Shown here in pieces: positions 55,876 through 64,000 of a DNA stretch of 64,000 nt. Source of the DNA: Polynucleobacter sp. UK-FUSCHL-C3 (lineage in GTDB: Bacteria; Pseudomonadota; Gammaproteobacteria; Burkholderiales; Burkholderiaceae); contig NZ_CP099959.1 in assembly GCF_040409815.1 (NCBI RefSeq), positions 1,798,001-1,862,000 on the forward strand, read 5' to 3'. Below the pieces are notes generated by a model. It saw only the letters and a list, made by a program, of their open reading frames with translations. It was not told the origin of the DNA and made no database searches. A program made the position numbers and the translations under genes. Numbering within the stretch: the stretch's first letter is position 1; each line of letters begins with the position of its first letter.

Positions 55876-56736
55876 GTGCAAAACACCGTCTTACGCTTCT
55901 TCCTTAAAGGGCTTGCCAGCCTCCCGCTTGGGCTAACCCAGTTACTGGGTGGTCTTGGCGGGATATCAGCCTATCTCGGCTCAAGCCATTTTCGGGCTCT
56001 CTTTCAGAGTAACTACGGTCATGCCATGAGCCTTAGCGGCATTAAACCAAGCCCCTTGCGAGCTGCGGCATCCTCCGGGATGTTATTTATGGACAGCCTA
56101 TGGATTTGGCGCAACCCCCAAAAAGCACTGCAGTTGGCCGAGATACAGAACTGGAAAATTGTCGAAGAAGCAATTGGCAAAGGTAGGGGTTTGGTGATGC
56201 TAACCCCCCACCTTGGTGGCTTTGAAATCATTCCGCGTATTCTTGCAAAACACTTTCCTGCCACGATTTTGTATCGCCCCGCTCGTCAAGAGTGGCTCAA
56301 TGAAGTGATTGAAGAGCAACGCGCCTATCCCAATATGCAATTTGTGCCAACCAATCTGAACGGTGTTCGTAAAATGGTCAAGGCCCTACAAGAGGGGGAG
56401 GCTATCGGTATTCTTCCTGATCAAGTACCTAGTGGCGGTGATGGTGTGTGGGTAAAGTTTTTTGGTCGATATGCGTACACCACACCATTACCCGCTCGAC
56501 TTGCTAATCGCAAACAAACACCGGTCATCTTGTTTTCTGCAATCCGCAAATCGATCGGTCAAGGTTGGCTCATAAAGGCGCGCCTATTAGAGCCGTTCTC
56601 AGATGATGCGAACACCGCAGCCCTGCAAATGAACCACGCAATTGAAAAAGTTATTCTAGAGGCACCCTTGCAATTTATTTGGTCGTATAACCGCTACAAA
56701 CACCCCGAAGGCGCCCTGCTACCTCCACAAAGCTAA
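55876..56736 (+). CDS. Lipid A (lauroyl/myristoyl-type) acyltransferase, first copy
   Basis: This is an LpxL/HtrB-family enzyme of 286 residues that adds a secondary acyl chain to lipid A at the inner membrane. The HX4E active-site motif is LTPHLGGFEI near 116, followed by ATILYRPARQEWLNEVI and the GILPDQVPSGGDGVWVKFFG stretch near 178. A hydrophobic N-terminus serves as anchor. The start is GTG with a -10-like hexamer six bases before it. The next gene is a second member of the same family, five bases downstream, probably placing different chains. Confidence 0.92.
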   Translation: MQNTVLRFFLKGLASLPLGLTQLLGGLGGISAYLGSSHFRALFQSNYGHAMSLSGIKPSPLRAAASSGMLFMDSLWIWRNPQKALQLAEIQNWKIVEEAIGKGRGLVMLTPHLGGFEIIPRILAKHFPATILYRPARQEWLNEVIEEQRAYPNMQFVPTNLNGVRKMVKALQEGEAIGILPDQVPSGGDGVWVKFFGRYAYTTPLPARLANRKQTPVILFSAIRKSIGQGWLIKARLLEPFSDDANTAALQMNHAIEKVILEAPLQFIWSYNRYKHPEGALLPPQS

Positions 56737-56741
56737 TTTGT

Positions 56742-57644
56742 ATGATGAACTGGTTTCACACCTTTTTTAATTACATCGCTCTAAGCATCTTGCGGCTATT
56801 CGCTTTTGTTCCTTACACCTGGACCGTACAGACTGGTTATGCCTTAGGCTCCTTATTTGGACGCTTACCACATCAACGCAAACGAGTGGTGCTAACAAAT
56901 CTGCGCTTATGTTTTCCAGAGCTAAAAATTAATCAAATTGAGAATCTTGCAATTGAGCACTGGCGTCTGTTTGGGCGCAGTGTCTTAGAGCGTAGTCGAA
57001 TCTGGCTTGGCTCAGCAGAGCAAATCGTATCGATGATTGAGATCCAGTCTGAAGTTAAATTAGGTGATTGCAAACCACGTATTTTTGTGATCCCGCACTT
57101 TGTTGGTCTTGAAGGTGGCTTTATGGCTTTATCCGCAATGGCGGCAGAAAAAAGCTGGCCTCGAGGGGCGGGCCTTTATCAAAATATGAAGAACCCATTC
57201 TTCAATCAAAAAATTATTGAGTGGCGCAATCGCTTTGGCGGTAAGTCTATTGCTAGACAAAGCCGCCTATTGGAGCTGATTCGAGAAATTAAATCAGGTA
57301 ATTTTATTTTTATTGCTCCAGATATTGACCTAGGCCCTAAAGACTCTGTATTTGTTCCTTTCTTTGGGATTCAGGCCAATACCATTACTGCAATCTCACG
57401 CTTAGCCAGGGCCTGCAATGCTGAGGTCTGCCTGATGATCACGACCTTAAATGCTGACCGTAGTAAGTACATCTGCCGCATTCAGCGTGCTCTTGAGAAC
57501 TTTCCAAGCGATGATCCTGTGGCCGATACAGCACGTCTTAATCGCTGCTTTGAGGATGAGATTCGTAAACGGCCAGCTGAGTATTACTGGGTACACAAGC
57601 GCTTTAAATATCGTCCGCCTGGAGAGGCAAACTTGTATGATTAG
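56742..57644 (+). CDS. Lipid A acyltransferase, second copy
   Basis: This is the second LpxL/LpxM-like acyltransferase, 300 residues, only distantly similar to the first. The active-site motif is [11 protein letters not shown] near 115 (HX4E), then [44 protein letters not shown] near 168-205. The end [19 protein letters not shown] is typical. Start ATG at 56742 lies five bases after its neighbour; a second Met follows immediately. Its 3' end is 23 bases from dapF. Which acyl chain each uses cannot be read from sequence. Confidence 0.9.
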   Translation: MMNWFHTFFNYIALSILRLFAFVPYTWTVQTGYALGSLFGRLPHQRKRVVLTNLRLCFPELKINQIENLAIEHWRLFGRSVLERSRIWLGSAEQIVSMIEIQSEVKLGDCKPRIFVIPHFVGLEGGFMALSAMAAEKSWPRGAGLYQNMKNPFFNQKIIEWRNRFGGKSIARQSRLLELIREIKSGNFIFIAPDIDLGPKDSVFVPFFGIQANTITAISRLARACNAEVCLMITTLNADRSKYICRIQRALENFPSDDPVADTARLNRCFEDEIRKRPAEYYWVHKRFKYRPPGEANLYD

Positions 57645-57667
57645 GCTTTGATTGCAATTATCCAACT

Positions 57668-58558
57668 ATGCGCAAACTACGTTTTACCAAAATGCATGGT
57701 GCTGGCAATGACTTCATTGTGATTGATGGCACAACGCACGATCTTAGTCAACTCGATTCCTCACTCTGGCACAGACTTGCTCATCGCCAATTGGGCGTTG
57801 GCGCCGATCAGATCTTGTTGGTTGAAAAAAGTAGTAAGCCAGGGGTTGACTTTAAGTACCGCATTTTTAATGCGGATGGCGGCGAGGTTGAGCAATGTGG
57901 AAATGGCTCGCGTTGCTTTGTACGCTTTGTTCACGAACAGGGACTTAGCACCAAGAATGAGATTCAAGTGGAAGTGGCTCATACTGTTCTCACGCTCAAG
58001 CGACTTCACGATGATCAAGTTGAGGTTGATATGGGTCAGCCAATTTTTAATCCTACTGATATTCCGTTTGACCCCTCGGGGCTGACCAATAAGCAAGAAA
58101 TGCATGAGACTTTATATGCGCTGCCACTTTCCCAAAATAGTGGCGCTCATGCTGATTGGATTGCTGTGGTATCTATGGGCAATCCTCATGCGGTCCAAAT
58201 TGTTGAGGATCTTGATAGCGCTCCCGTATTAATTGATGGGCCGTTGATTGAATCGCATCCAGCTTTTCAAAAGCGCGTTAATGCAGGCTTTATGCAAATA
58301 ATTAATCGCCATGAAATTAAATTACGTGTTTATGAACGCGGTGCTGGTGAAACCCTGTCGTGCGGTACCGGTGCCTGTGCGGCTGTTGTCTCAGGGATTC
58401 GGCGTGGCTTACTTGACTCCCCAGTCCGTGTTCAGACACGCGGCGGAGAACTTCAGATAGCGTGGAATGGTTTTGGTGCTCAAGTGGCGCCTTCTGTGAT
58501 GATGACCGGTCCGGCACAAACCGTCTACCACGGTGAGATTGATTTAGATACTCTCTAA
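57668..58558 (+). CDS. dapF: Diaminopimelate epimerase
   Basis: DapF converts LL- to meso-diaminopimelate for lysine and peptidoglycan. The 296-residue protein has [16 protein letters not shown] at the start, the first catalytic Cys in [18 protein letters not shown] near 77 and the second in [17 protein letters not shown] near 224-240. A longer inserted segment (about 130-165) is normal for betaproteobacteria. It follows the two acyltransferase genes by 23 bases. An AATTAT six bases before the ATG hints at a further start point, but it is weak. Confidence 0.97.
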   Translation: MRKLRFTKMHGAGNDFIVIDGTTHDLSQLDSSLWHRLAHRQLGVGADQILLVEKSSKPGVDFKYRIFNADGGEVEQCGNGSRCFVRFVHEQGLSTKNEIQVEVAHTVLTLKRLHDDQVEVDMGQPIFNPTDIPFDPSGLTNKQEMHETLYALPLSQNSGAHADWIAVVSMGNPHAVQIVEDLDSAPVLIDGPLIESHPAFQKRVNAGFMQIINRHEIKLRVYERGAGETLSCGTGACAAVVSGIRRGLLDSPVRVQTRGGELQIAWNGFGAQVAPSVMMTGPAQTVYHGEIDLDTL

Positions 58559-58573
58559 AAGATATCTTCTAAG

Positions 58574-59245
58574 CTAAACCCCATAACGAGCGCGGTAGTC
58601 TTGAACTGCCGGTAGGTATTGCTGAAGATTAGGGTCCTTTGATTGCTGTAAATATGCCATCAAACTCTTAAGATCTGCAATAGCGATCACAGGTAAGCCA
58701 AATTCTTGATAAACGCTTTGTACCGCAGAGTATTCACCTACGTCGACCGCATTACCAGATTTCTCCATTCGATCGAGTGCTATTAAAACAGCACAGGGCA
58801 TAGCTCCAGCAGCCCTAATCAGATCAACCGACTCGCGAACCGAGGTTCCCGCTGAAATTACATCATCAATAATGACCACACGTCCTGCCAATGGTGCCCC
58901 GACAGTATTACCGCCCTCACCATGATCCTTCGCTTCCTTGCGGTTATATGCAAAGCTTGTGTTCTGATTTTGTTCAGCCAAAGCAATCGCGGTACTAGCC
59001 GCCAAGGTAATGCCTTTATAAGCTGGGCCGTACAACATATCAAAACTTATACCCGATTGAATGAGAGCACGGGCATAGAACTCTCCCAAACGCCCGAGGC
59101 GAGCTCCATCATAAAAAAGTCCGGCATTGAAGAAATAAGGCGATAGCCGCCCCGCCTTCGTTTTAAACTCTCCAAATGACAAAACCTTTGCTTCCAGTGC
59201 AAAGCGGATAAAGTCAAACTGCTCTTGCTCAGGATTTAAATTCAT
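58574..59245 (-). CDS. pyrE: Orotate phosphoribosyltransferase
   Basis: PyrE joins orotate to PRPP in pyrimidine synthesis. The 223-residue protein has [16 protein letters not shown] near 29, [20 protein letters not shown] near 74 and the PRPP loop [21 protein letters not shown] near 125. The [18 protein letters not shown] hood loop is present. It is divergent from exoA with eight bases between the two start codons, so their promoters must overlap or lie inside each other's coding sequence. It converges on dapF. Confidence 0.96.
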   Translation of the reverse strand: MNLNPEQEQFDFIRFALEAKVLSFGEFKTKAGRLSPYFFNAGLFYDGARLGRLGEFYARALIQSGISFDMLYGPAYKGITLAASTAIALAEQNQNTSFAYNRKEAKDHGEGGNTVGAPLAGRVVIIDDVISAGTSVRESVDLIRAAGAMPCAVLIALDRMEKSGNAVDVGEYSAVQSVYQEFGLPVIAIADLKSLMAYLQQSKDPNLQQYLPAVQDYRARYGV

Positions 59246-59253
59246 AGGTCTTT

Positions 59254-60036
59254 ATGTTACGCATCATTTCCGCCAATCTCAATGGAATTCGCTCCGCCGC
59301 CAAAAAAGGTTTTATGGGGTGGCTAAACGATCAATCTGCTGATTTTATCTGCGTACAAGAACTTAAAGCACAACAGGCCGACCTTGGCCCTGAAATCCTT
59401 TCTCCGCCAGGCCTGCATGCTTACTTTCATCATGCCCAAAAAAAAGGGTACAGCGGTTCGGGCATCTTCACACCCCATCCGGTCAAGCATGTGCAATTGG
59501 GATTTGGCAATCCTGAGTTTGATGCGGAGGGTCGCTATGTTGAAGTGCAGATAGGGCAGCTCTCTGTGATCTCTGTGTATATGCCCTCAGGCTCGAGCTC
59601 CCTAGAGCGCCAAGAGGCTAAGTTTCGTTTCTTGGATGCTTTCTTGCCGCATCTAATCCAACTCAAAAAGAGTGGGCGCCAAATTCTGTTGTGTGGTGAT
59701 GTCAATATTGCCCATCACGAAATAGATTTAAAGAACTGGAAAGGTAATCTAAAGAACTCGGGGTTCTTACCCGAAGAGCGTGCTTGGCTCACAAATCTAT
59801 TCTCAGAACTAGGCTATGTGGATGTGTATCGGCAATTAGAGCCGGATGCTAGTGATACTTGTTATACCTGGTGGAGTCAACGCGGTCAGGCCTATGCAAA
59901 GAATGTGGGCTGGCGCATTGACTATCAAATTGCCACGCCTGAACTCGCTCAGGCTGCCAGAAAAGCAGGAGTTTATAAAGAGCAACGTTTTTCTGATCAC
60001 GCCCCGCTCATCATTGAGTACGACTGGAAACTCTAA
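59254..60036 (+). CDS. xth: Exodeoxyribonuclease III
   Basis: This is an AP endonuclease/3'-5' exonuclease of the ExoIII family for base-excision repair, 260 residues. The four conserved blocks are LNGIRSAAKKG near 9, the metal-binding Glu in CVQELKAQ near 33, YMPSGSS and CGDVNIAHHEIDLKN near 150, and the catalytic FSDHAPLIIEY at the end. It is divergent from pyrE with no room for a separate leader. The stop overlaps that of the permease gene by four bases. Confidence 0.96.
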   Translation: MLRIISANLNGIRSAAKKGFMGWLNDQSADFICVQELKAQQADLGPEILSPPGLHAYFHHAQKKGYSGSGIFTPHPVKHVQLGFGNPEFDAEGRYVEVQIGQLSVISVYMPSGSSSLERQEAKFRFLDAFLPHLIQLKKSGRQILLCGDVNIAHHEIDLKNWKGNLKNSGFLPEERAWLTNLFSELGYVDVYRQLEPDASDTCYTWWSQRGQAYAKNVGWRIDYQIATPELAQAARKAGVYKEQRFSDHAPLIIEYDWKL

Positions 60037-61346
60037 GGCGAGTTTGATTTCTCAAAACGGATAGCAAGTGTAATTAAGATCAGTACTGGAATTCCAATTA
60101 GCGAGGTTGCTATAAAAAAATGTTCGTAGCCAAAAGTATCAACGTACGCCCCCGAAAAGCCTGCAAGCCATTTTGGCAAGAGCAGCATCATCGAACTGAA
60201 TAACGCATATTGCGTTGCTGAATACTGTACGTTCGTTAGGGACGATAGGTAGGCAATAAATGCTGCGGACGCGATCCCTGAACTCAAATTATCGGCAGAG
60301 ATTACCCAAACTAAACCATTTAGATCATGACCGCGCGTACTTAACCATGCAAATAGCAAGTTACTGGCTGCGGATAAAACACCTCCCAAAAATAAAACTC
60401 GCATCACCCCAAAACGCATTGTCAATAGACCGCCCAAGAAAGCTCCCAGCAGGGTCATGATCACGCCAAACACTTTGGTGATAGCCGCCACCTCATCCTT
60501 GGTATAGCCCATGTCAACATAAAAGGGGTTAGCCATAATACCCATGACCACATCACTAATTCGATAAATGGCGATTAGACCCAGAATTAAAAATGCTTGC
60601 CACCGATAACGGCCAATAAAGTCCGCAAAGGGCTGTATTAAGGTCTGCTGCAACCACTGCCCTGCAGAACGAGCTTTTGGTAACAAAACTGACTGAGGCT
60701 CCGGACTTAGCAGGGTGGTGACAACCCCCACACCAATTGATAAGGCCATACATAAGTACGCAAATTGCCAAGCCTCGGCGAGATAAACCCCTGTTGTTGT
60801 TTCTGCTCGGGCTGCCAACCATAAGGCCCCGGCACCTGCCCAAATCATCGCCAAGCGATAACCTGTTTGATAACTGGCTGCTAGTGCCGCTTGGTATTGT
60901 GCTTTTGCCGACTCAATCCGAAAAGCGTCCAAAGCAATATCTTGCGTTGCCGACCCAAATGCAACCAAGAGTGCAAACCAAACGATGGGCTCTAAGTTCT
61001 GTTTTGGATCGGTTGTTGCCATACCAATCAACCCAAAAATAATTAAGGCCTGTGCAAACAATAGCCAGCCTCTTCGCCGACCCAGTCGCTTGGTCAAAAA
61101 TAGAATGGGTACACGATCGACTAATGGCGCCCATAACCATTTACCCGCGTAGAACAAGGCAACCCATGATAAATAACCAATCGTGCTGCGGTCTATTCCC
61201 GCTTCGCGTAACCAAAACCCAAGGGTACCCAATACCAGTAATAGCGGGAGGCCCGCGGAGAACCCCAAGAAAAACATGCGAACGCTGGGCCACTCTAAAT
61301 AGACCCGTAAGTCTTTACCCCACGAATGAACGTTATCAAGCACCAC
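60033..61346 (-). CDS. AmpG-like MFS permease
   Basis: This is a 437-residue inner-membrane carrier with about 12 helices, similar to AmpG, the importer of anhydro-muropeptides released by lytic transglycosylases. The early LGFSAGLPLLLVLGTLGFWLREAGIDRSTIGYLSW and the DRVPILFLTKRLGRRRGW loop 2-3 signature match that family. The start is GTG inside the end of metW, an 11-base overlap, so it is probably translated with metW. A sugar or peptide MFS carrier of another kind cannot be excluded. Confidence 0.88.
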   Translation of the reverse strand: MVLDNVHSWGKDLRVYLEWPSVRMFFLGFSAGLPLLLVLGTLGFWLREAGIDRSTIGYLSWVALFYAGKWLWAPLVDRVPILFLTKRLGRRRGWLLFAQALIIFGLIGMATTDPKQNLEPIVWFALLVAFGSATQDIALDAFRIESAKAQYQAALAASYQTGYRLAMIWAGAGALWLAARAETTTGVYLAEAWQFAYLCMALSIGVGVVTTLLSPEPQSVLLPKARSAGQWLQQTLIQPFADFIGRYRWQAFLILGLIAIYRISDVVMGIMANPFYVDMGYTKDEVAAITKVFGVIMTLLGAFLGGLLTMRFGVMRVLFLGGVLSAASNLLFAWLSTRGHDLNGLVWVISADNLSSGIASAAFIAYLSSLTNVQYSATQYALFSSMMLLLPKWLAGFSGAYVDTFGYEHFFIATSLIGIPVLILITLAIRFEKSNSP

Positions 61347-61920
61347 GCACGCGATAGATGGCCAAGCTGCCTAATAGATTAGGTGCCCACTGCACAGTCT
61401 TACCTTCGTGTAATACAACCCGGCCCAATATCTCAATCCCTAATTTATGTGCAAGGGCCTCAAAGTCAGCAATGGTCAGAACCCGAACGTTCGGCGTATT
61501 AAACCACTCATACGGCAAAGACTTCGATACAGGCATTCTGCCGAGGGCCACTGCAAAGCGATGGGACCAATGGCCAAAGTTTGGGAAGGACACTACGCAT
61601 TGCTCACCAACCCGCACGACCTCCCGCAAGATACGTTCGGTTTGATGGATAGTTTGTAATGTCTGGGACAAGACCACGGTATCAAAACTTTGATCTTCAA
61701 ACAAGGCTAGACCGCCTTCTAAATCTTGCTGAATAACATTAAGGCCTTTCTTTATGCAGGCCAGAACTGAAGCATCCATGATTTCGACGCCATAGGTCTT
61801 CACATGGCGCTTTGTGCGAATGAAATCTAAAAAGGATCCGTCACCACAACCCAAATCCAATAATGAGGAATTCGGGGTAACCCAATTAGCAATCGCATCG
61901 AAATCCGCTCTTAATTGCAT
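61336..61920 (-). CDS. metW: MetW methionine biosynthesis protein
   Basis: This is a 194-residue SAM-methyltransferase-fold protein that partners with MetX in many proteobacteria. [15 protein letters not shown] near 20 is the SAM-binding motif, with [28 protein letters not shown] near 65, [14 protein letters not shown] near 110 and [21 protein letters not shown] near 136. In MetX/MetW species, MetW is needed for full homoserine acylation. It overlaps metX by ten bases and the permease gene by 11. Confidence 0.94.
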   Translation of the reverse strand: MQLRADFDAIANWVTPNSSLLDLGCGDGSFLDFIRTKRHVKTYGVEIMDASVLACIKKGLNVIQQDLEGGLALFEDQSFDTVVLSQTLQTIHQTERILREVVRVGEQCVVSFPNFGHWSHRFAVALGRMPVSKSLPYEWFNTPNVRVLTIADFEALAHKLGIEILGRVVLHEGKTVQWAPNLLGSLAIYRVRGA

Positions 61921-63053
61921 CGATCCTCCGCCACTTTTGCAAAATAAGCGCGTACTAAATTGTGATAACGCGCGTCATCTAATAAAAAAGCATCATGCCC
62001 ATGTGGCGCATCTATTTCTGCATAACTTACATTTGCCTTGTTGTCGAGTAAGGCCTTTACAATTTCTCGGCTTCGATCTGGGGAGAAACGCCAATCCGTT
62101 GAAAAACTCACCACCAAGAAGCTTGCTTGTGCTGGTGAGAGGGCTTGACTTAAGTCGCCCCCAAAGCGTTTTGCAGGGTCAAAATAATCGAGTGCGCGAG
62201 TAATCAGAAGGTAAGTGTTGGCATCAAAGTAACCCGAGAACTTATCCCCTTGGTGACGCAAATAACTCTCAACCGCAAACTCCACATCAAAACTAAAACG
62301 GTATTCATCAGGAGCGCCTGCAGGCCTTTGTAAATCGCGTCCAAATTTCTCGGCCATATCGTCATCCGATAAATAAGTGATATGACCCACCATGCGCGCG
62401 AGGCGTAAGCCACTTTTCGGCACAACCCCATGCTTGTAGTAATCCCCCCCATGAAAATCGGGGTCCGACAATATGGCATTACGAGCGACCTCATTAAAAG
62501 CAATGTTCTGGGCACTTAGTTTTGGAGTAGAGGCAATCACAACGCAATGGGCTATCCGTTCTGGGTATTGTGTTGCCCATGACATAGCCTGCATGCCACC
62601 CAAACTTCCGCCCATCACGGCTGCAAACTGTTTGATCCCTAAACGATCGGCTAGGCGCACTTGTGCGTTGACCCAATCCTCTACAGTCAACACAGGAAAG
62701 CTAGCGCCATACGGTAAATTTGTTTTTGGATTAATGCTCATGGGGCCCGTTGAACCAAAACAGGACCCCAAATTATTTACGCCAATGACAAAAAATCGAT
62801 TGGTATCAATCGGCTTGTTGGGACCCACCATGTTGTCCCACCACCCAATATCACTTGGATCATCTGGATTTATACCAGCGACATGATGGGAAGCGTTAAG
62901 TGCATGGCAAATCAAAATGGCATTACTGGCCTTAGGATTTAATTGGCCATAGGTCTCGACCACCAAATCATAGTTCTCAATACTGGTACCGCTTTGTAGC
63001 GGCAAGGGCTCAACAAAGTGAATTGTTTGTTTTGAAAGATACAGCTCGGTCAT
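61911..63053 (-). CDS. metX: Homoserine O-acyltransferase MetX
   Basis: MetX activates homoserine for methionine synthesis. The 380-residue alpha/beta-hydrolase shows [12 protein letters not shown] near 50, [34 protein letters not shown] near 70-103, the nucleophile [13 protein letters not shown] near 145 and the catalytic His in [13 protein letters not shown] near 355. MetX homologs that occur with MetW often use succinyl-CoA rather than acetyl-CoA, so the acyl donor is undecided. It overlaps slmA by four bases and metW by ten, in the order argB-slmA-metX-metW. Confidence 0.95.
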   Translation of the reverse strand: MTELYLSKQTIHFVEPLPLQSGTSIENYDLVVETYGQLNPKASNAILICHALNASHHVAGINPDDPSDIGWWDNMVGPNKPIDTNRFFVIGVNNLGSCFGSTGPMSINPKTNLPYGASFPVLTVEDWVNAQVRLADRLGIKQFAAVMGGSLGGMQAMSWATQYPERIAHCVVIASTPKLSAQNIAFNEVARNAILSDPDFHGGDYYKHGVVPKSGLRLARMVGHITYLSDDDMAEKFGRDLQRPAGAPDEYRFSFDVEFAVESYLRHQGDKFSGYFDANTYLLITRALDYFDPAKRFGGDLSQALSPAQASFLVVSFSTDWRFSPDRSREIVKALLDNKANVSYAEIDAPHGHDAFLLDDARYHNLVRAYFAKVAEDRCN

Positions 63054-63700
63054 GCTGCAAGGAGAATGCGAAGGCTTGACTCAATACCATCGCTCGGTAA
63101 TTTTTTAAAGCCGCTACGAGCAAAGCGATGCCAACGACCAATCACAAAACTCATTAACAAGGCTGCCTGCATGCTGACTATGTCCGCCTGACCGTCTTTA
63201 CCTTGACTTTGCGCTATGCGAAGTGATTGCTTTAATGATGCCTCCACCCGATCAAGCACTTGATTGATACGCTCTTGCAAACGATCATCTTCTTGCAATA
63301 AAGCATCGCCTAATAAGACTCGTACCATCCCAGGGTTCTTTTCTGCAAAGACCAAGAGCATTTGTACAATGCCTTTCACTTGCGCAGTGCCTAATTCTTC
63401 TTTTTGATTGATCTGATTAATTAGACCGAATACAGTTTGCTCAATAAAAGCAATCAAGCCCTCAAACATTTGGGCCTTGCTTGCAAAATGACGATACAAA
63501 GCGGCTTCGGATACACCAATTTTGGCAGCTAAAGCTGCGGTTGTAACTCGCTCACCGCGCGGGTTTTGAAGCATTTCTGCCAAAATCTGCAAGATCTGCA
63601 AACGACGCTCGCCGGGGCGAGGACGTTTACGGGTCTTGGTTTCACCCCCGTTCAATTCAGAACCAAGTTCCTGATCAAGAGGGCTACTGCTTGTGTTCAT
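63050..63700 (-). CDS. slmA: Nucleoid occlusion factor SlmA (TetR family)
   Basis: SlmA is a TetR-fold DNA-binding protein that stops FtsZ assembly over the chromosome. After a charged N-terminal arm ([12 protein letters not shown] near 22), the HTH is [31 protein letters not shown] at about 53-83, the SlmA-typical pattern. The rest is the helical dimer/FtsZ domain. It is 216 residues long, somewhat longer at the front than E. coli SlmA. It starts 12 bases after argB and overlaps metX by four. Confidence 0.9.
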   Translation of the reverse strand: MNTSSSPLDQELGSELNGGETKTRKRPRPGERRLQILQILAEMLQNPRGERVTTAALAAKIGVSEAALYRHFASKAQMFEGLIAFIEQTVFGLINQINQKEELGTAQVKGIVQMLLVFAEKNPGMVRVLLGDALLQEDDRLQERINQVLDRVEASLKQSLRIAQSQGKDGQADIVSMQAALLMSFVIGRWHRFARSGFKKLPSDGIESSLRILLAA

Positions 63701-63712
63701 AGGAGTTTTTGT

Positions 63713-64000
63713 TTATCTAGAACGTATCATGGTACCAAAAGCTTGTTCCGTCAGAATTTCAAGCAAAAGTGAGTGCTCAATTCGACCATCAATAATGTGG
63801 ACAGAGTTCACGCCACTCTTGGCGGCATCGAGTGCCGATGAAATCTTCGGCAGCATTCCACCGGAGATCGTGCCATCTGCAAATAAAGCATCAATCTCGC
63901 GGGCCGTGAGATCGGTTAGCAAATTACCGGCTTTATCCATGACGCCTGGAATATTGGTCATCATCACCAATTTCTCAGCCTTTAGGATTTCTGCCATCTT
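63713..64000 (-). CDS. argB: Acetylglutamate kinase, C-terminal part
   Basis: This is the C-terminal portion (about 95 residues) of an acetylglutamate kinase that continues past the right edge. It phosphorylates N-acetylglutamate in arginine synthesis. Visible are [71 protein letters not shown], including the Lys and Gly residues of the ATP site, and the end of the protein. It is upstream of slmA by 12 bases on the same strand. Confidence 0.93.
   Translation of the reverse strand, partial: KMAEILKAEKLVMMTNIPGVMDKAGNLLTDLTAREIDALFADGTISGGMLPKISSALDAAKSGVNSVHIIDGRIEHSLLLEILTEQAFGTMIRSR

Overview
This window is a densely packed chromosomal segment of a betaproteobacterium. It most resembles a small-genome member of the Burkholderiales, and Polynucleobacter or a near relative is my best guess. 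The reasons are the gshA-gshB-EIIA-HPr-EI cluster with an Acidithiobacillus-type GshA, a PhaM-like PHB granule protein, a metH split into two genes, an ahcY preceded by an SAH riboswitch, metX-metW beside slmA, a TorF-type porin with glnK-amtB, and the moderate GC. I could not run a database search, so the taxon is an inference. There are no rRNA or tRNA genes, insertion sequences, prophage genes or CRISPR arrays. Sixty-five protein genes fill nearly all the sequence, and the longest gap is about 260 bases.

Layout. 1-5000: the end of a MoeB/ThiF-type gene, then on the minus strand glutathione synthesis (gshA, gshB) joined to a sugar-permease-less PTS chain (EIIA, HPr, EI). 5000-8165: a nitrogen operon (TorF-type porin, glnK, amtB) behind a sigma-54 promoter and two NtrC-like sites. 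8166-14445: ubiK, an MFS carrier, lipoyl synthesis (lipA, lipB) and small genes. 14532-17348: birA, coaX, hldE-type adenylyltransferase, periplasmic glutathione peroxidase. 17345-21553: a translationally coupled lipid-modification cluster (flavin oxidoreductase, DUF1365, cyclopropane synthase-like methyltransferase, SDR). 21565-30307: dsbA, a SPOR protein, argS, split metH, phaM and a metallo-beta-lactamase-fold hydrolase. 30343-34692: aceK, acuI-like reductase, small redox genes. 34696-40627: an RND efflux operon. 40661-51349: amino-sugar synthesis (glmS, glmU), ttcA, folB and a pteridine-reductase-like SDR, midA, cca, a complex-I-associated SDR and a lytic transglycosylase. 51379-55669: one-carbon and methyl cycle genes (5-FCL, metF, ahcY, metK). 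55876-64000: two lipid A acyltransferases, dapF, pyrE, exoA, then argB-slmA-metX-metW-permease.

How the genes work together. The methyl cycle is nearly complete here: metX/metW (homoserine activation), metF and split metH (remethylation), metK (SAM synthesis) and ahcY (SAH removal), with ahcY under a riboswitch whose folding logic can be read from the sequence. Glutathione made by GshAB can feed the peroxidase and GST in the window. GlnK gates AmtB, and both sit behind a nitrogen-type promoter.

No obviously new protein system is visible; the genes are mostly conserved housekeeping. The most interesting signals are regulatory. They are the SAH riboswitch cascade; a recurring arrangement in which a -10-like hexamer ends 6-8 nt before a start codon with no ribosome-binding site, suggesting leaderless mRNAs for about nine genes; the sigma-54/NtrC control region; a structured metK leader with a 10-bp inverted repeat; a CCA-adding enzyme that appears to have lost its HD motif; and a 98-bp tail-to-tail overlap of phaM with its neighbour.
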